Below are positions 15,967 to 16,900 of a stretch of 16,900 nt of DNA, piece by piece (position 1 is the stretch's first letter; every line of letters begins with the position of its first letter). Origin of the DNA: an uncultured Flavobacteriales bacterium (GTDB taxonomy: Bacteria > Bacteroidota > Bacteroidia > Flavobacteriales_D > Crocinitomicaceae); assembly GCA_903879765.1 (NCBI GenBank), contig CAIRMS010000084.1, positions 1-16,900 on the forward strand, in the 5' to 3' direction. The notes under the pieces were generated by a model that saw nothing but the letters and a program-made list of their open reading frames with translations, searched no databases and was not told the DNA's origin. A program made the translations under genes and the position numbers.

Positions 15967-16404
15967 TTAAGCGCCTATTGTTTCACGTGAAACAAATAGG
16001 TTTAAATAATAAGATTCTTTAAACCTCATCACCTCAATATCTTTCTTAGATTTATCTTTAAATCCACATAAATGTAGCGCACCGTGAAAAACAACTCGGT
16101 GTAACTCATCACTAAAATCTGTTTTTTCCTTTATGCTATTTTCTAAAACACGATCTATCGATATAAGTAAGTCTCCGTTAATTATTCCATTTTCACAGTA
16201 GTCAAACGTTATAATATCTGTGTAATAATCGTGATTAAGAAAGTCTTGATTTACCTTTAGTAGGTATTCATCGGAACAAAGAACAATGGCGACATCACCC
16301 AGGATAAAACCTTCGGACAAGACCAGAGATTTTACGAAAGCTTTTAACTGGCGAGATTTTAAAAACCTTGGTTTTTTAACATCAACGCAATTTAAAGATA
16401 TCAT
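15967..16404 (-). CDS. ybeY: Endoribonuclease YbeY
   Basis: This 145-residue protein is a YbeY/UPF0054 metalloprotein acting in 16S rRNA maturation and ribosome quality control. NHDYYTDIITFDY (57-69) and GDLLISID (77-84) are family motifs. The metal site HGALHLCGFKD (107-117) keeps His107 and His111, but the third position, His in the usual HGxLHLxGYDH, is Asp117. GYKDK/GFKDK variants are, as I recall, usual in Bacteroidota, so activity is not necessarily lost. It overlaps the upstream ATPase gene by 4 nt (ATGA) and precedes mnmG. Its last codons contain a perfect parS site. Confidence 0.93.
   Translation of the reverse strand: MISLNCVDVKKPRFLKSRQLKAFVKSLVLSEGFILGDVAIVLCSDEYLLKVNQDFLNHDYYTDIITFDYCENGIINGDLLISIDRVLENSIKEKTDFSDELHRVVFHGALHLCGFKDKSKKDIEVMRFKESYYLNLFVSRETIGA
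15979..15994. other. parS site 2 (perfect palindrome, inside ybeY)
   Basis: TGTTTCACGTGAAACA is the fully palindromic parS consensus, and symmetry extends to 18 bp (15978-15995). Further out, CCTATT and AATAGG arms continue the symmetry after a 1-nt slip. Its centre is 37 bp from that of site 1. It lies wholly inside the ybeY reading frame, where it encodes Val-Ser-Arg-Glu-Thr near the C-terminus. Confidence 0.92.
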
Positions 16405-16814
16405 TTACTAAAATAAATTATTACCTCATTTCCTACATCATTAAAGACAACATCGTCGGATAAGTTTCTCATAAGAAAAATCCCACGACCATTTTCTTTC
16501 AATATATTTTCAGGAGCTGTAGGATCTGGTAAATTGTGATAGTCAAATCCTTTTCCTTGGTCGTTAATTCTAAAACAGAAAGAATTTAAGGAATCACCAA
16601 CAGCAACTTCTATGTTCAAGGTGCTATCCTCGTTGTTTCCATGACTTATTGCATTATTCACTGCTTCAGTAACAGCAATTAACACATTTCCAAACGCATC
16701 TTCTTGAATACCAACCGTTTGACAAACTCTATCAACCAAATTTTCAACATCAACCAATGATTGAAAGTCTGCGGGCAAGGTTATTTCCTCAATTATGTTA
16801 AATCCTTCTTTCAT
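16401..16814 (-). CDS. RsbW/SpoIIAB-like histidine-kinase-type ATPase (anti-sigma factor family)
   Basis: This 137-residue protein is a lone GHKL/HATPase domain. The N box is EAVNNAISHGN (50-60), the G1 box is DQGKGFD (85-91) and the G2 box is GRGIFLM (109-115). There is no sensor, phosphoacceptor or membrane segment. Such stand-alone domains act as anti-sigma factors and Ser/Thr kinases of anti-sigma antagonists (RsbW, SpoIIAB). No sigma factor or STAS antagonist gene is visible nearby, so its partner is unknown. It overlaps ybeY by 4 nt, suggesting coupled translation with a ribosome-maturation gene, and lies 24 nt after the partial gene at the window edge. Confidence 0.87.
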   Translation of the reverse strand: MKEGFNIIEEITLPADFQSLVDVENLVDRVCQTVGIQEDAFGNVLIAVTEAVNNAISHGNNEDSTLNIEVAVGDSLNSFCFRINDQGKGFDYHNLPDPTAPENILKENGRGIFLMRNLSDDVVFNDVGNEVIIYFSK

Positions 16815-16838
16815 ATCAACTACTACAGGAAAACGATA

Positions 16839-16900
16839 TTAGTTTAAGTTGAAGTATTGATTAGCTCTTTCCTTATAATACAATCGCAAGGAAGGGTCAG
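16839..16900 (-). CDS. C-terminal tail of an unidentified protein (cut by window edge)
   Basis: On the minus strand a frame enters from the right edge and ends at TAA (16839-16841), reading DPSLRLYYKERANQYFNLN. Its composition looks protein-like, and the spacing (24 nt before the ATPase gene) fits an operon. Twenty residues are too few to identify the family. Another frame (ending ELINTST, stop at about 16844-16846) is also open but is rich in residues less typical of conserved tails. The choice of frame is a judgement. Confidence 0.45.
   Translation of the reverse strand, partial: DPSLRLYYKERANQYFNLN

Noticed and set aside
1..16900. Mobile elements, CRISPR arrays, tRNA or rRNA genes, or a new defence system
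   Set aside because: I saw no direct-repeat arrays, transposase or integrase motifs, or cloverleaf-like sequences. Every sizeable frame matches a housekeeping family.

Overview
The window is compact, AT-rich chromosomal DNA from a member of the Bacteroidota, most likely the Flavobacteriales. Three things point there. Promoter-like TAnnTTTG (-7) elements stand in front of most transcription units, and Shine-Dalgarno sequences are largely absent. The gene order uppS-bamA-skp-skp-murI is typical of the group, and atpDC is detached from the other ATP synthase genes. Protein details also fit (GWDL segment in AtpD, GFKDK in YbeY, a 92-residue epsilon subunit). Every recognised gene is core housekeeping. 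I saw no insertion sequence, phage gene, CRISPR array, tRNA or rRNA.

Layout. The left part (1-4498) is an envelope-biogenesis block on the minus strand. It reads uppS (undecaprenyl-PP synthase), bamA (outer-membrane insertase, overlapping uppS by 4 nt), two skp/ompH chaperone genes, an intrinsic terminator, then the first codons of murI. Together these make the lipid carrier for peptidoglycan and the machinery that folds outer-membrane proteins. Next (4572-6447) is a self-contained atpD-atpC unit with a promoter motif and a terminator. At 6491-9038 the minus strand carries a glycosyltransferase gene, rbfA and a LolC/E-like permease gene. A divergent 89-nt spacer separates this group from a plus-strand MsbA-like ABC exporter (9128-10972). 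A plus-strand fatty-acid desaturase, a MmcQ/YjbR gene and an S4-domain (Hsp15-like) gene follow. They meet a minus-strand 2-hydroxyacid dehydrogenase head to head with overlapping stop codons. The right end (14064-16900) is a minus-strand cluster: an unidentified gene tail, an RsbW-like ATPase, ybeY and mnmG.

The most notable signal is a pair of parS centromere-like sites at 15942-15957 and 15979-15994, between and inside ybeY and mnmG. They match the bacterial ParB-site consensus essentially perfectly. With mnmG, a gene often close to oriC, they suggest that this end of the window lies in the origin-proximal, ParB-loaded region. The second signal is promoter geometry: murI, rbfA and the ABC exporter each have TAnnTTTG exactly 4 nt before the ATG, which predicts leaderless or nearly leaderless mRNAs. 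I found no clearly undescribed multi-gene system. The unexplained items are small: an ATG-less open frame after mnmG, a BamA C-terminus without a terminal aromatic residue, and a YbeY whose third metal-ligand position is Asp.
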